The notes beneath the pieces were generated by a model. It did no database searches and was not told the DNA's origin. It saw nothing but the letters and a program-made list of their open reading frames with translations. From an uncultured Collinsella sp. (GTDB lineage: Bacteria > Actinomycetota > Coriobacteriia > Coriobacteriales > Coriobacteriaceae), in assembly GCA_902492545.1 (NCBI GenBank), contig CABULX010000082.1, forward strand, positions 1 through 9,988: a stretch of DNA of 9,988 nucleotides. Reading direction: 5' to 3'. The translations under genes were made by a program, and so were the position numbers. Positions 1-6,316 of the stretch are shown here, piece after piece; within the stretch, counting starts at the first letter, position 1, and the number at the start of each line of letters is the position of its first letter.

Positions 1-287
1 GGATATCGGACACAGGGGCCGCAAGGGCCCTTACACCAACTTTCTCGACACTACCGCCGGAGGCATAGAATCGACCGATTGTTAGACGAACTTTTAGGAC
101 GAGGGTTCCGTCTAGTAAATATTTATTCCTCATTTTTATTTAGTATGTGGATTAACTACTGCCAAAAAGGCAAAGCCAGCCGCTCGAGCTACCATCTACG
201 GCCAAACTGGTGCTGAATACTCGCGATTTTGCACATCGCAACCAGGGGGACCCGCCCAAAGAGCGTCAAATACAGCGGGGGAACGCC
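1..287. other. Left-edge stretch without a confident gene
   Basis: No complete gene is seen here. Frame 2 on the plus strand is open from the left edge to a TAG at 83-85. It encodes 27 residues (beginning DIGHRGRKGPYTNF) with mostly C/G-ending codons, so it could be the last codons of a gene entering from the left, but nothing identifies a family. Frame 1 is open to a TGA at 214-216, but its product is Arg/Leu-rich with unbiased codons and does not look like a real protein. Positions 108-150 are markedly AT-rich compared with the rest of the window. No convincing intrinsic terminator for the minus-strand HTH gene ending at 288 is present. The only small hairpin is TGCC-AAAAA-GGCA near 165-177. 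Confidence 0.3.
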
Positions 288-506
288 CTATCCGATACCC
301 TCGAGAAGCTCTGACACCGTCATGCCGAGTGCGGGCGCGATCTTAAATAGAACCTTGAGCGTGAAATTTGCCGTCCCATCTTCGATTCGGTCGAGGTAGG
401 GTCGGCTGATTCCTGTCGCCACACAAAAATCAACCTTGGAGATACCAAGGTCCCTGCGTGTCTCTTCGACCCGCCTGCCAAGAATCTGTTTCGCACGTTC
501 GTCCAT
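288..506 (-). CDS. Small XRE/Cro-type helix-turn-helix transcriptional regulator
   Basis: This 72-residue protein is essentially one lambda-repressor-like DNA-binding domain. A five-helix pattern runs through the chain, with the helix-turn-helix at about residues 23-42 (SKVDFCVATGISRPYLDRIE) and the family's closing pattern (LFKIAPALGMTVSELL) at residues 53-68. No sensor or dimerisation extension is present, so it probably binds as a dimer through its last helix. The ATG at 506 is the only plausible start. No good Shine-Dalgarno precedes it, so translation may be weak. It is divergent from the gene at 583 and a perfect 24-bp palindrome lies 29 bp upstream, which fits an autoregulated repressor of the divergent pair. 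Size, fold and an ACTATAGT operator core recall restriction-modification controller (C) proteins, but no restriction or methylase gene is visible here. It could equally be a phage-type or antitoxin-type regulator. Confidence 0.88.
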   Translation of the reverse strand: MDERAKQILGRRVEETRRDLGISKVDFCVATGISRPYLDRIEDGTANFTLKVLFKIAPALGMTVSELLEGIG

Positions 507-535
507 GCAGCCGAGTTTGAAATGGAGCCGAACAT

Positions 536-559
536 AAACGTAAACTATAGTTTACGTTT
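536..559. promoter_or_regulatory. Perfect 24-bp palindromic operator with overlapping divergent promoter
   Basis: Bases 536-559 equal their own reverse complement across all 24 positions (core GTAAACTATAGTTTAC, centred between 547 and 548). The palindrome sits between the HTH gene and the divergent gene at 583. For the rightward gene, TTGAAA at 517-522 and TAAACT at 541-546 form a -35/-10 pair with an 18-bp spacer. The -10 lies inside the palindrome, so bound regulator would block RNA polymerase. By symmetry, -10-like hexamers (TAAACT, TATAGT) also read leftward, though no good leftward -35 was found. Binding by the adjacent XRE protein is inference from position and symmetry. Confidence 0.8.
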
Positions 560-582
560 TCCCGAATACACAGGAGTTTTCT

Positions 583-972
583 ATGTCGGGTTCTTCGGTC
601 CGCATGTACCGAGCCGCGCTTCGCACAAACAGCGCGCCGCCCAAGCTCGTCGTCGTTGAAGCTGAATGCCTTTCGCCCGATGAGCGCACAGCATTTGCAT
701 TGCTATCAAGTCGCGTCGCCGCCGTTCTGGTCCCTTGCCCGGCGCGAGGTGAACTTGCCATCCGATGCCAAACGCACGGCTGCTCGCTCAATCAGGCTGC
801 CGTAATCGCAACCAGCCAACGCGGCCTGCCGCTCCTTTTAGAAGCCGGCATAGCACTCGCCCTTCGCGGCGCCGGATACGAAAACGAGGCCGCCGCCGAT
901 GCAGTCTTTCAACCACGATCGAGCGGCGGCCTCGCAGCAGCCATCGAATATGCTTGCAGGCTCGTTGTCTAA
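583..972 (+). CDS. Hypothetical protein divergent from the XRE regulator
   Basis: This 129-residue protein matches no family I can name with confidence. The start is supported by AGGAG at 572-576, six bases before the ATG. Codon use is biased to C/G in third position, as in a real gene. The sequence alternates hydrophobic strand-like and helix-like segments: KLVVVEAE (about residues 21-28), RVAAVLVPCPA (44-54), and LPLLLEAGIALALRGAG followed by an Ala-rich helix to the C-terminus. This suggests a small soluble alpha/beta (Rossmann-like) domain. The pattern of strand, hydrophobic helix and VxVPxPA faintly recalls the DprA/LOG-like fold, but the diagnostic residues are not seen and I do not assign it. 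There are no signal peptide or membrane helices. It ends 9 bp from the stop of the convergent minus-strand gene. Being divergent from a repressor with a shared operator, it is probably conditionally expressed. Confidence 0.65.
   Translation: MSGSSVRMYRAALRTNSAPPKLVVVEAECLSPDERTAFALLSSRVAAVLVPCPARGELAIRCQTHGCSLNQAAVIATSQRGLPLLLEAGIALALRGAGYENEAAADAVFQPRSSGGLAAAIEYACRLVV
885..934. repeat. 12-bp perfect inverted repeat inside the 3' end of the 583 gene
   Basis: CGAGGCCGCCGC at 885-896 is exactly complementary to GCGGCGGCCTCG at 923-934, with a 26-base spacer. It lies within the last 90 bases of the plus-strand gene and about 50 bases beyond the stop of the convergent minus-strand gene at 982. 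It could form a very stable RNA stem on either transcript. It lacks a U-tract on either side, so it is not a standard intrinsic terminator, and Ala-rich coding sequence alone can produce GCC/GGC repeats. Confidence 0.6.
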
Positions 973-981
973 AAGGACAAG

Positions 982-1365
982 CTAGAAACCAAAGCCAAAG
1001 CCCGTTCCGGTAATCGCCGAGTACATAAAGTAAACGTTGATCACGTTGAGGAACACACCCGTGATGCAACCGTTGCGCAGGTAGCGCTCGCACACGATGC
1101 GCGCCATGGCGGCGGAGTCGTCATTGTTCTTGGCTTGGCGTCCCGCCGTAAAGTACGTCGCCACGCTCAGCAGCAGATTGAGTACCGGCAGTGCCAGCAG
1201 CTCGTAGCTCTTACCCCAGCGCGTCACCTCGCCGGCGGCGTTAAACTTCGTTGCCACCTCGGAGCCAATGTTGGGGATAACACACGCTGCAACCACCAGC
1301 GGAATCACCGCAAGTACGAGCAGCGCAATACCCATGTAGCCAGCTTTTTTGCCATATTTAAACAT
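982..1365 (-). CDS. DUF1648-type small integral membrane protein (SdpI-like N-terminal domain)
   Basis: This 127-residue protein has three likely membrane helices at about residues 10-30, 56-75 and 98-118. Between the first two lies the DUF1648 signature: a Pro-containing segment, then FNAAGEVTRWGKSYELLALP (residues 41-60), resembling the family pattern of HF-x-xxGxxxRWG. DUF1648 domains occur in the SdpI family of toxin-immunity membrane proteins and in many uncharacterised membrane proteins. The longer SdpI C-terminal domain is absent here, so immunity cannot be claimed. The protein ends in an unusual aromatic tail (GTGFGFGF). The gene follows ychF by 11 bp, and its Shine-Dalgarno AAGGA overlaps the ychF stop codon, so the two are probably co-transcribed and translationally coupled. 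The start at 1365 is set by that ribosome-binding site. Confidence 0.75.
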   Translation of the reverse strand: MFKYGKKAGYMGIALLVLAVIPLVVAACVIPNIGSEVATKFNAAGEVTRWGKSYELLALPVLNLLLSVATYFTAGRQAKNNDDSAAMARIVCERYLRNGCITGVFLNVINVYFMYSAITGTGFGFGF

Positions 1366-1376
1366 ATGCGTCGTCC

Positions 1377-2453
1377 TTACACGTTAAAGCGGAAGTGCAC
1401 GACGTCGCCATCGGCCATGACATAGTCCTTGCCCTCAATACGCAGTTTGCCGGCAGCCTTGGCGCCCTGCTCGCCACCGAGCTCGATGTAGTCGTCATAG
1501 CCAATAACCTCGGCCTTAATAAAGCCGCGCTCAAAATCGGTGTGGATGACGCCGGCGGCCTGCGGGGCGGTCGCGCCCTGACGAACCGTCCAGGCCTTGA
1601 CCTCCATCTCGCCGGCCGTAAAGAACGACTGCAGACCGAGCAGCTTATAGGCCGCCTGCGCGAGCACGTCCAGACCGGGCTGTTCCAGGCCCAGGCTCTC
1701 CAGGTAGTCGGCGGCGTCCTCGGGATCGAGCTCGGAAAGCTCGGCCTCAATCTTGGCGCAGATGGGCAACGGCTTGACGCCATCGATGGGCGCCAGGTCG
1801 TCGTTGAGCATATCCTCGTCCACGTTGGCCACATACAGGATGGGCTTCATGGTGAGCAGGAACAGCCCCTTGGCGGCGGCACGCTCCTCGTCGGTCATCT
1901 CCATGGATGCGGCGCGCTTGCCCTCGTTGAGCCAGGCAAGCAGGCGCTTGGCGACCTCAAACTTGGGCATGAGCTCCTTGTCACGCTTGGCCTCCTTCTC
2001 GAGCTTAGGCAGCTGCTTCTCGAGCGTGCCCATGTCGGCCAGGATGAGCTCGGTCATGATGGTGTCGGCATCGCCGGCGGGATCGACGAACTCGCCCGTG
2101 CGGCCCACCTCACGCATGACGTTGGGGTCCTTAAAGTAGCGCACGACCTCGCAGATGGCATCGGTTTCGCGGATGTTTGCCAGGAACTGGTTGCCCAGAC
2201 CCTCACCCTCGTTAGCGCCCTTCACCAGACCTGCGATGTCGACGAACTCGACCGTCGCCGGCACAATGCGGCCCGGGTTAACGATGTCGGCAAGCTTTTG
2301 CAAGCGGCTATCGGGCACGTCGACGATACCCACGTTGGGGTCGATCGTGGCAAACGGGTAGTTGGCGGCAAGGCCGGTCTTTTTGGTAAGCGCGGTGAAC
2401 AGCGTCGACTTGCCCACGTTGGGCAGGCCCACGATACCGATGGAAAGGGACAC
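1377..2453 (-). CDS. ychF: Redox-regulated ATPase YchF (OBG-family P-loop protein)
   Basis: This is a full-length 358-residue YchF/OLA1 protein, a universal cytoplasmic P-loop NTPase of the OBG family that prefers ATP and is linked to ribosome and stress functions. Visible motifs are the Walker A GLPNVGKS at residues 9-16, the YPFATIDPNVG switch segment at 32-42, DIAGLVKGA (G3) at 72-80, the family stretch NEGEGLGNQFLANIRE at 81-96, and NVDE at 210-213. The last replaces the GTP-selective NKxD and is the hallmark of YchF's relaxed base specificity. A coiled-coil stretch lies around 140-190 and the TGS domain occupies about 276-358. Translation begins at a GTG (2451-2453) preceded by AAGGAG five bases upstream. 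A TATACT hexamer at 2496-2491 is a candidate -10. The DUF1648 gene follows 11 bp downstream. Confidence 0.97.
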   Translation of the reverse strand: MSLSIGIVGLPNVGKSTLFTALTKKTGLAANYPFATIDPNVGIVDVPDSRLQKLADIVNPGRIVPATVEFVDIAGLVKGANEGEGLGNQFLANIRETDAICEVVRYFKDPNVMREVGRTGEFVDPAGDADTIMTELILADMGTLEKQLPKLEKEAKRDKELMPKFEVAKRLLAWLNEGKRAASMEMTDEERAAAKGLFLLTMKPILYVANVDEDMLNDDLAPIDGVKPLPICAKIEAELSELDPEDAADYLESLGLEQPGLDVLAQAAYKLLGLQSFFTAGEMEVKAWTVRQGATAPQAAGVIHTDFERGFIKAEVIGYDDYIELGGEQGAKAAGKLRIEGKDYVMADGDVVHFRFNV

Positions 2454-2496
2454 GACAGCTCCTTTTGGTACAGGTACTTCAAACCGTATAAGTATA

Positions 2497-2540
2497 GCGC
2501 CGCCGCAGCATCCGGGCGAATCCGGACACCGCGGCGGCGC
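2497..2540 (-). terminator. Hairpin between the polyferredoxin gene and ychF, probable terminator
   Basis: GCGCCGCCGC at 2497-2506 pairs perfectly with GCGGCGGCGC at 2531-2540. A second CCGG/CCGG pairing (2512-2515 with 2522-2525) can form inside the loop. On the minus strand the stem starts 27 bases after the polyferredoxin stop codon and is followed by TATACTTATACGGTTT, which is U-rich but not a clean U-run, so termination may be partial. The same T-rich tail contains TATACT, a plausible -10 for ychF. Confidence 0.6.
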
Positions 2541-2567
2541 AAATGAAGCAGAGATAGAGCTCGCTGA

Positions 2568-3821
2568 CTAGTCCGCGAGCTTCTCCACCTGATCGAGCAT
2601 CTTGTCAAGCTTGGCCTTTGCCTCGGCCTTGGCCTTCTGGGCCTCTTCGTGGGCCTTGGCCTTCTGAGCGGCCTTTTCCTCGGCCTCGGGGTCGACAACG
2701 ACCAGATTGGACGCATCGTGCTCGACCAGCTTGAGCGCATGCTCGGGGCACACCTTGACGCAGGCTCCGCAACCTAGGCAATACGTGGACTCCAGTGCAA
2801 AGCGACCGCTTCCCACCAAATCGCAGGCAAACGTGGGGCACACGTTGACGCACTCGCCGCACGACGTGCACTTGTCAAAATCGCATTCCGGTGTGCTCAC
2901 CTGCATATTCTGGGCAAGCTCGGGGTGGTTCTGCAGCGTCGAGAGCACCAGCTGCCGCCCGTGCGTGAGCGAACGGCGACGCTTGGTCGTCGTGGTGCCG
3001 CACATGGTGTTGAGCGTGCGCTCGAGCTGCGTGATCTGGTGACGGTGAGCCTTCAACTTCTGCGTCACCGAGGCCAGCGCCGCCGTCGCCGGATTGAGCT
3101 TGGTCACCGTCAGGCCCGTGGTGCGGGCAATCTTTTCCATGTACTCCTTGCGCTCGTACTCGCGGCGCTTATGGCATTTGAGGCTCTTGGGGTCGACCTC
3201 CAGGCCCATGCCCGTGCCGGCCCACTCCTCGGCGGTAGCGATTGCCTCGCCCAGAATGTCCTCACCGCCGGTGTTGCGGCATTTATCGCACACGCCCAGC
3301 GGCAGGTAGACGCTCACGTTGGGATAGTCGGCCAGCACCGAGAACCAAGTCTCGGCCGTAATATCGCCCACGCAGGCAACGACGACCTCGTTTTCGCGCG
3401 GCATGCGCTTGAGGGCGCGCGTGCAGGTGACGTAGGCGGTCTCGTGGCTCGTAGCAGCAGAGACGATATCGTCATACAGGTTTTTGGGCGCCAGGCGTGG
3501 CGAGATGATCGCCTCGGTCGGACAGACAGCGGCGCACAGGCCGCACTTGCGACAGGAGTCGAGAATCTCAATGGCGTCTTCCTCGACCTCGATAGCGTTG
3601 ACCGGACACACGTCCATGCACGCGGTGCAGCCGCTCTTTTCGTTTTTGCAGGTCAGGCACGGAATGGTGTTGCCGCGCGGGCGCTCCTTGTAGTCGGCAG
3701 GATTCCACTGCGGCGCCGACGGATCGAGTGCATCGGTCACGCCGCCAAGCGGGTTTTTAAGAAAGTCGAAACCCTTGCTGATCTCGATAATGTCATCAAA
3801 CAGATCGTGTTCCTGCGCCAT
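2568..3821 (-). CDS. Four-cluster [4Fe-4S] polyferredoxin-like protein
   Basis: This 417-residue protein has two ferredoxin-like regions. The N-terminal one has C58-x6-C65-x2-C68-x3-C72-P (with an extra C55) and C90-x2-C93-x2-C96-x3-C100-P. The C-terminal one has C318-x2-C321-x2-C324-x3-C328-P and C348-x2-C351-x2-C354-x3-C358-P. Four [4Fe-4S] clusters are therefore expected. The middle, about residues 125-300, is not a ferredoxin. It contains an alpha/beta-looking segment with Cys at 133, 150, 178, 181 and 216 (VVVACVGDITAETW, then GVCDKC), then a basic region. This part recalls iron-sulfur subunits in heterodisulfide-reductase/hydrogenase systems, but I cannot fix a family. Residues 378-410 are an Ala/Lys/Glu-rich charged helix. 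There is no signal peptide or membrane helix, so it is probably a cytoplasmic electron carrier or reductase component. The start at 3821 is preferred over a TTG ten codons upstream because GGGAGGGG precedes it at good spacing. The redox partner is unknown. Confidence 0.87.
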   Translation of the reverse strand: MAQEHDLFDDIIEISKGFDFLKNPLGGVTDALDPSAPQWNPADYKERPRGNTIPCLTCKNEKSGCTACMDVCPVNAIEVEEDAIEILDSCRKCGLCAAVCPTEAIISPRLAPKNLYDDIVSAATSHETAYVTCTRALKRMPRENEVVVACVGDITAETWFSVLADYPNVSVYLPLGVCDKCRNTGGEDILGEAIATAEEWAGTGMGLEVDPKSLKCHKRREYERKEYMEKIARTTGLTVTKLNPATAALASVTQKLKAHRHQITQLERTLNTMCGTTTTKRRRSLTHGRQLVLSTLQNHPELAQNMQVSTPECDFDKCTSCGECVNVCPTFACDLVGSGRFALESTYCLGCGACVKVCPEHALKLVEHDASNLVVVDPEAEEKAAQKAKAHEEAQKAKAEAKAKLDKMLDQVEKLAD

Positions 3822-3972
3822 GCGCGGCCCCTCCCTGAGCAGTGCAAACAAGCAAGAGATAATGATACGCTATCGGCCCACGCCTCGGGCAAATTACACG
3901 CGGCGCATCTTTGCGGCAAATAGCCTATGGCCTATCGCCACCTCAATTGCACAAGGTCAATCAAGTGCCAAG

Positions 3973-5040
3973 CTATGCCTCGCGCATGAGCTGCACGAGC
4001 TTTTGTTTGGTCACCTTGGCCTGTTCGTTAGCCATATTGCGCTCGTTCTTAAAAGTTGCGTCCGCAACGCTCAGCAGGTCGGCATCGGAAATCTCGCCAA
4101 GGCCCAGCTCCTCGAGCGTCGTCGGCAGACCGACGCGCTGGCAAAACTCGAGCACCTGATCAAGCTCTGGCGCACGCTCCAGGCGCAGCTGCACCACCAG
4201 GCCAAATGCCACGGCCTCACCATGCATGGCCTTGCACTCGGGCAGAATCGTCAGACCGTTGGCGATGGCATGCGCCAACGCCAAGCCACCGCTCTCAAAG
4301 CCGACGCCCGAGAGCAGAATATTGCACTCGATCAGGCGCTCAACCGCCGGCGATATACGGCCCTTTTTGAGATCGCGCTTGGCAGCGACGCCGCACTCCA
4401 TAAGTGTGTCGTAGCAGACACGGGCCGCAACCAGGGCCAAGTGTCCCGGCGCGCCACCGTGCTCGTTGGCGCCGTGCGCCGCAGCGCACGAACGCGCCTC
4501 GAAGTACGTTGCCAGCGCGTCGCCCATACCAGCGACCGTCATACGCAGCGGGGCGGCCGCGACCACGTTGGTATCGACCACGACCAGGTCTGGATTCTTC
4601 TCGAGCATCAGGTAGCGGTCGAACGACCCATCCTCGTGATACAGCACCGAAATCGCGCTGCACGGACCGTCCATCGAAGCCGCCGTGGGGCATACGCACA
4701 ACGGCAGCTCGGCATAAAACGCAACAGCTTTTGCGATATCGAGCATCTTGCCGCCGCCAATACCCACCACCATGTCGCAATACTCAGCCCGGGCTTCCTT
4801 AGCCATTTCGACAACGGCCTCTTCCGTACACGGACCGTTGTAAATCTTAAAGAACGGCTCGCTTAGATCTTCATCCAGAAATCCATCGACAATCTGCCTG
4901 CACAGCCGATCCTCGGTGCCCTGGTCAAACAAGACATAGGCAGCGCAGCCCAACCATGACAAATACTTGCCCTGACGCGAGAGCTCACCCGGCCCCTGAA
5001 CATATCGTCCGGGACCGCCATAAACCATGGGAAGCGCCAT
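3973..5040 (-). CDS. Diverged glycerol dehydrogenase paralogue (GldA-like, iron/zinc ADH superfamily)
   Basis: This 355-residue protein aligns by eye along its length with the gldA product encoded just upstream. The N-terminal NAD(H)-binding part has GGGKMLDIAK at residues 95-104. The metal ligands of the glycerol dehydrogenase family are all present: D174 in GMGDALATYFEA, H257 in LAHAIANGL and H273 in AMHGEAVAFG. Family members oxidise glycerol to dihydroxyacetone, or related vicinal diols, with NAD+. Several pocket residues differ from canonical GldA: STDAPCSA becomes SMDGPCSA (122-129), HGEKVAFG becomes HGEAVAFG, and the C-terminus is shorter with a different sequence. It may therefore act on another polyol or alpha-hydroxy ketone. 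The ATG at 5040 has only a weak AAAGGG about 11 bases upstream, and a start four codons later is possible. It sits downstream of gldA, separated by a terminator and a second hairpin. Confidence 0.88.
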   Translation of the reverse strand: MALPMVYGGPGRYVQGPGELSRQGKYLSWLGCAAYVLFDQGTEDRLCRQIVDGFLDEDLSEPFFKIYNGPCTEEAVVEMAKEARAEYCDMVVGIGGGKMLDIAKAVAFYAELPLCVCPTAASMDGPCSAISVLYHEDGSFDRYLMLEKNPDLVVVDTNVVAAAPLRMTVAGMGDALATYFEARSCAAAHGANEHGGAPGHLALVAARVCYDTLMECGVAAKRDLKKGRISPAVERLIECNILLSGVGFESGGLALAHAIANGLTILPECKAMHGEAVAFGLVVQLRLERAPELDQVLEFCQRVGLPTTLEELGLGEISDADLLSVADATFKNERNMANEQAKVTKQKLVQLMREA

Positions 5041-5070
5041 ACGAGAATCCGCCCTTTCATCAACAACAAT

Positions 5071-5101
5071 TGGTGCAAAGCAACCTGACCCCTTTGCACC
5101 A
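5071..5101. repeat. 10-bp inverted repeat, REP-like palindromic unit
   Basis: TGGTGCAAAG at 5071-5080 is perfectly complementary to CTTTGCACCA at 5092-5101, with an 11-base loop reading CAACCTGACCC. On the minus strand the element reads CAAAGGGGTCAGGTTGCTTT through the loop. This resembles the AAAGGGG(A/T)CAGGTTxCTTT type of palindrome associated with REP-associated tyrosine transposases (RAYTs). It lies 31 bp before the start of the gldA paralogue and next to the gldA terminator. The RAYT link is inference from recalled motif similarity, and no other copy was noticed in the window. Confidence 0.55.
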
Positions 5102-5103
5102 TA

Positions 5104-5141
5104 GCAAAAAGGGGCAAAGCCATCTGCCGGCTTTGCCCCTT
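5104..5141 (-). terminator. Intrinsic terminator of gldA
   Basis: AAGGGGCAAAGCC (5109-5121) pairs perfectly over 13 bp with GGCTTTGCCCCTT (5129-5141) around a 7-base loop. On the minus strand the stem is followed by TTTTTGC, a short U-tract in the right place. It starts 12 bases after the gldA stop codon. This is a textbook Rho-independent terminator for leftward transcription. Confidence 0.9.
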
Positions 5142-5153
5142 CCTTAGCTTGAT

Positions 5154-6254
5154 TTACTCATCCATGAGATAGTAGTGGCCCAGCGCGTCGGCACCCAGGA
5201 TGGCGTTTGCGACCATCTCGGGCGTCACCTCAAACGGCATGTTGCACATGGTGTCCTCGGGCGCGCACGCGGCCTCGGCAACGACCATGGCCTGCTCGCG
5301 CGTAAGCTCGGCAACGCCAAGTTCCTTCATCGTAACCGGCAGGCCCAGCTCAATGCAGAAGCCCAAGACTTCCTCGAGCTTCTCGGTCGGGGCATCCTCG
5401 AGTACCAGCTGGACGATAGTGCCAAAGGCGACCTTCTCGCCGTGATACATGCCGTGGCACTCGGGCAGCATCGTCAGGCCATTGTGGATGGCATGAGCAG
5501 CAGCAAGACCCGAGCTCTCAAAGCCAATGCCGGAAAGCAGCGTATTGGCCTCGATGATATGCTCCACGGCAGGCGTGAGCGCACCCTTCTCCAGCGCGAC
5601 CTTGGCCTTGACGCCATCGGCCATAAGCGTCTCGTAGCAGAGCTTGGCGAGCGCCAAGCCAGCCATGCCGCCCTTACCGCCGGCGCAAGTGCCACCGTCG
5701 GCATCATGCGTAGCCTGGGCCTCAAAGTAGGTTGCGAGCGCATCGCCCATACCGGAAACCGTCAGGCGCACCGGGCTCGCCGCGATAACCGTCGTATCCA
5801 TCAGGACAATGTTGGGGTTTGCCTTAAGGAAGAGATATTTATCGAACTGGCCGTCATCGGTGTAGAGCACCGAAAGCGCCGAGCACGGCGCATCGGTCGA
5901 AGCGATGGTGGGGCAAATGATAACCGGGGACTCCAGATAGTAGGCAACGGCCTTGGCGGTATCGAGGATCTTGCCGCCACCGACGCCGACGATGATGTCG
6001 CAACCGTTGTCGCGAGCGAGCGCAACCAAACGGTCGACCTCGCCCTTGGAGCACTCGCCATTAAAGTCCTCAAACAGCAGCTCGGCCTTAGCCTCGGCAA
6101 AGCCGCCCTCGATCTTGGCACCGACGCGCTTCTTGCCCGAAGGCGTCACAATAACGAGGGCCTTAGCGCCGAGCGGCTCGACATAGGAGCCGAGCTTGGC
6201 GAGCTCGTCCGGACCCTGGATGTACTTGCTGGGGCTATTGAAAATTGCAGCCAT
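5154..6254 (-). CDS. gldA: Glycerol dehydrogenase
   Basis: This 366-residue protein is a full-length GldA, the NAD+-dependent enzyme that oxidises glycerol to dihydroxyacetone (and reduces hydroxyacetone) in anaerobic glycerol metabolism. Features seen are the N-terminal family start SPSKYIQGPDEL (7-18), GGGKILDTAK at 92-101 for the NAD pyrophosphate, and the substrate-site segment PTIASTDAPCSALSVLYTDD (115-134). The metal ligands are D171 (GMGDALATYFEA), H254 (AAHAIHNGL) and H271 (YHGEKVAFG). These segments match recalled E. coli GldA almost residue for residue. The ATG at 6254 has no clear Shine-Dalgarno. The start lies only about 30 bases beyond the terminator of the upstream Fe-ADH gene, and no promoter was recognised in the 83-bp gap. 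Expression may therefore depend on read-through or on a promoter inside the upstream gene. Confidence 0.94.
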   Translation of the reverse strand: MAAIFNSPSKYIQGPDELAKLGSYVEPLGAKALVIVTPSGKKRVGAKIEGGFAEAKAELLFEDFNGECSKGEVDRLVALARDNGCDIIVGVGGGKILDTAKAVAYYLESPVIICPTIASTDAPCSALSVLYTDDGQFDKYLFLKANPNIVLMDTTVIAASPVRLTVSGMGDALATYFEAQATHDADGGTCAGGKGGMAGLALAKLCYETLMADGVKAKVALEKGALTPAVEHIIEANTLLSGIGFESSGLAAAHAIHNGLTMLPECHGMYHGEKVAFGTIVQLVLEDAPTEKLEEVLGFCIELGLPVTMKELGVAELTREQAMVVAEAACAPEDTMCNMPFEVTPEMVANAILGADALGHYYLMDE

Positions 6255-6270
6255 AACTATCCCATTCTCT

Positions 6271-6316
6271 AAAAGAAAAAAGAAAGGGGCTCCGTACGGA
6301 TACGTGCGGAGCCCCT
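6271..6316 (-). terminator. Intrinsic terminator of the Fe-ADH gene, in the gldA leader
   Basis: Bases 6285-6298 pair with 6303-6316 over 14 bp (one G-U wobble) around a GATA tetraloop. The stem core is AGGGGCTCCG/CGGAGCCCCT. On the minus strand it is followed by TTTCTTTTTTCTTTT, a strong U-rich tail. It lies 21 bases after the Fe-ADH stop codon. Its U-tract ends within about 17 bases of the gldA start codon, so it occupies nearly the whole intergenic space. Confidence 0.9.

Noticed and set aside
1..216. Frame 1 open from the left edge to 216 as a gene tail
   Set aside because: Unbiased codons and an Arg/Leu/Ser-rich product crossing an AT-rich segment make a coding role unlikely.
583..972. 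DprA-like assignment for the unknown protein
   Set aside because: Only a loose strand-helix-VPxP resemblance. The Gly-rich and Ser/Thr motifs that define DprA are not present.
1395..2546. Long plus-strand open frame (383 codons) opposite ychF
   Set aside because: It is antisense to an unmistakable YchF. The translation is a low-complexity Leu/Gly/His/Val-rich product typical of the opposite strand of GC-rich coding DNA, with no ribosome-binding site.
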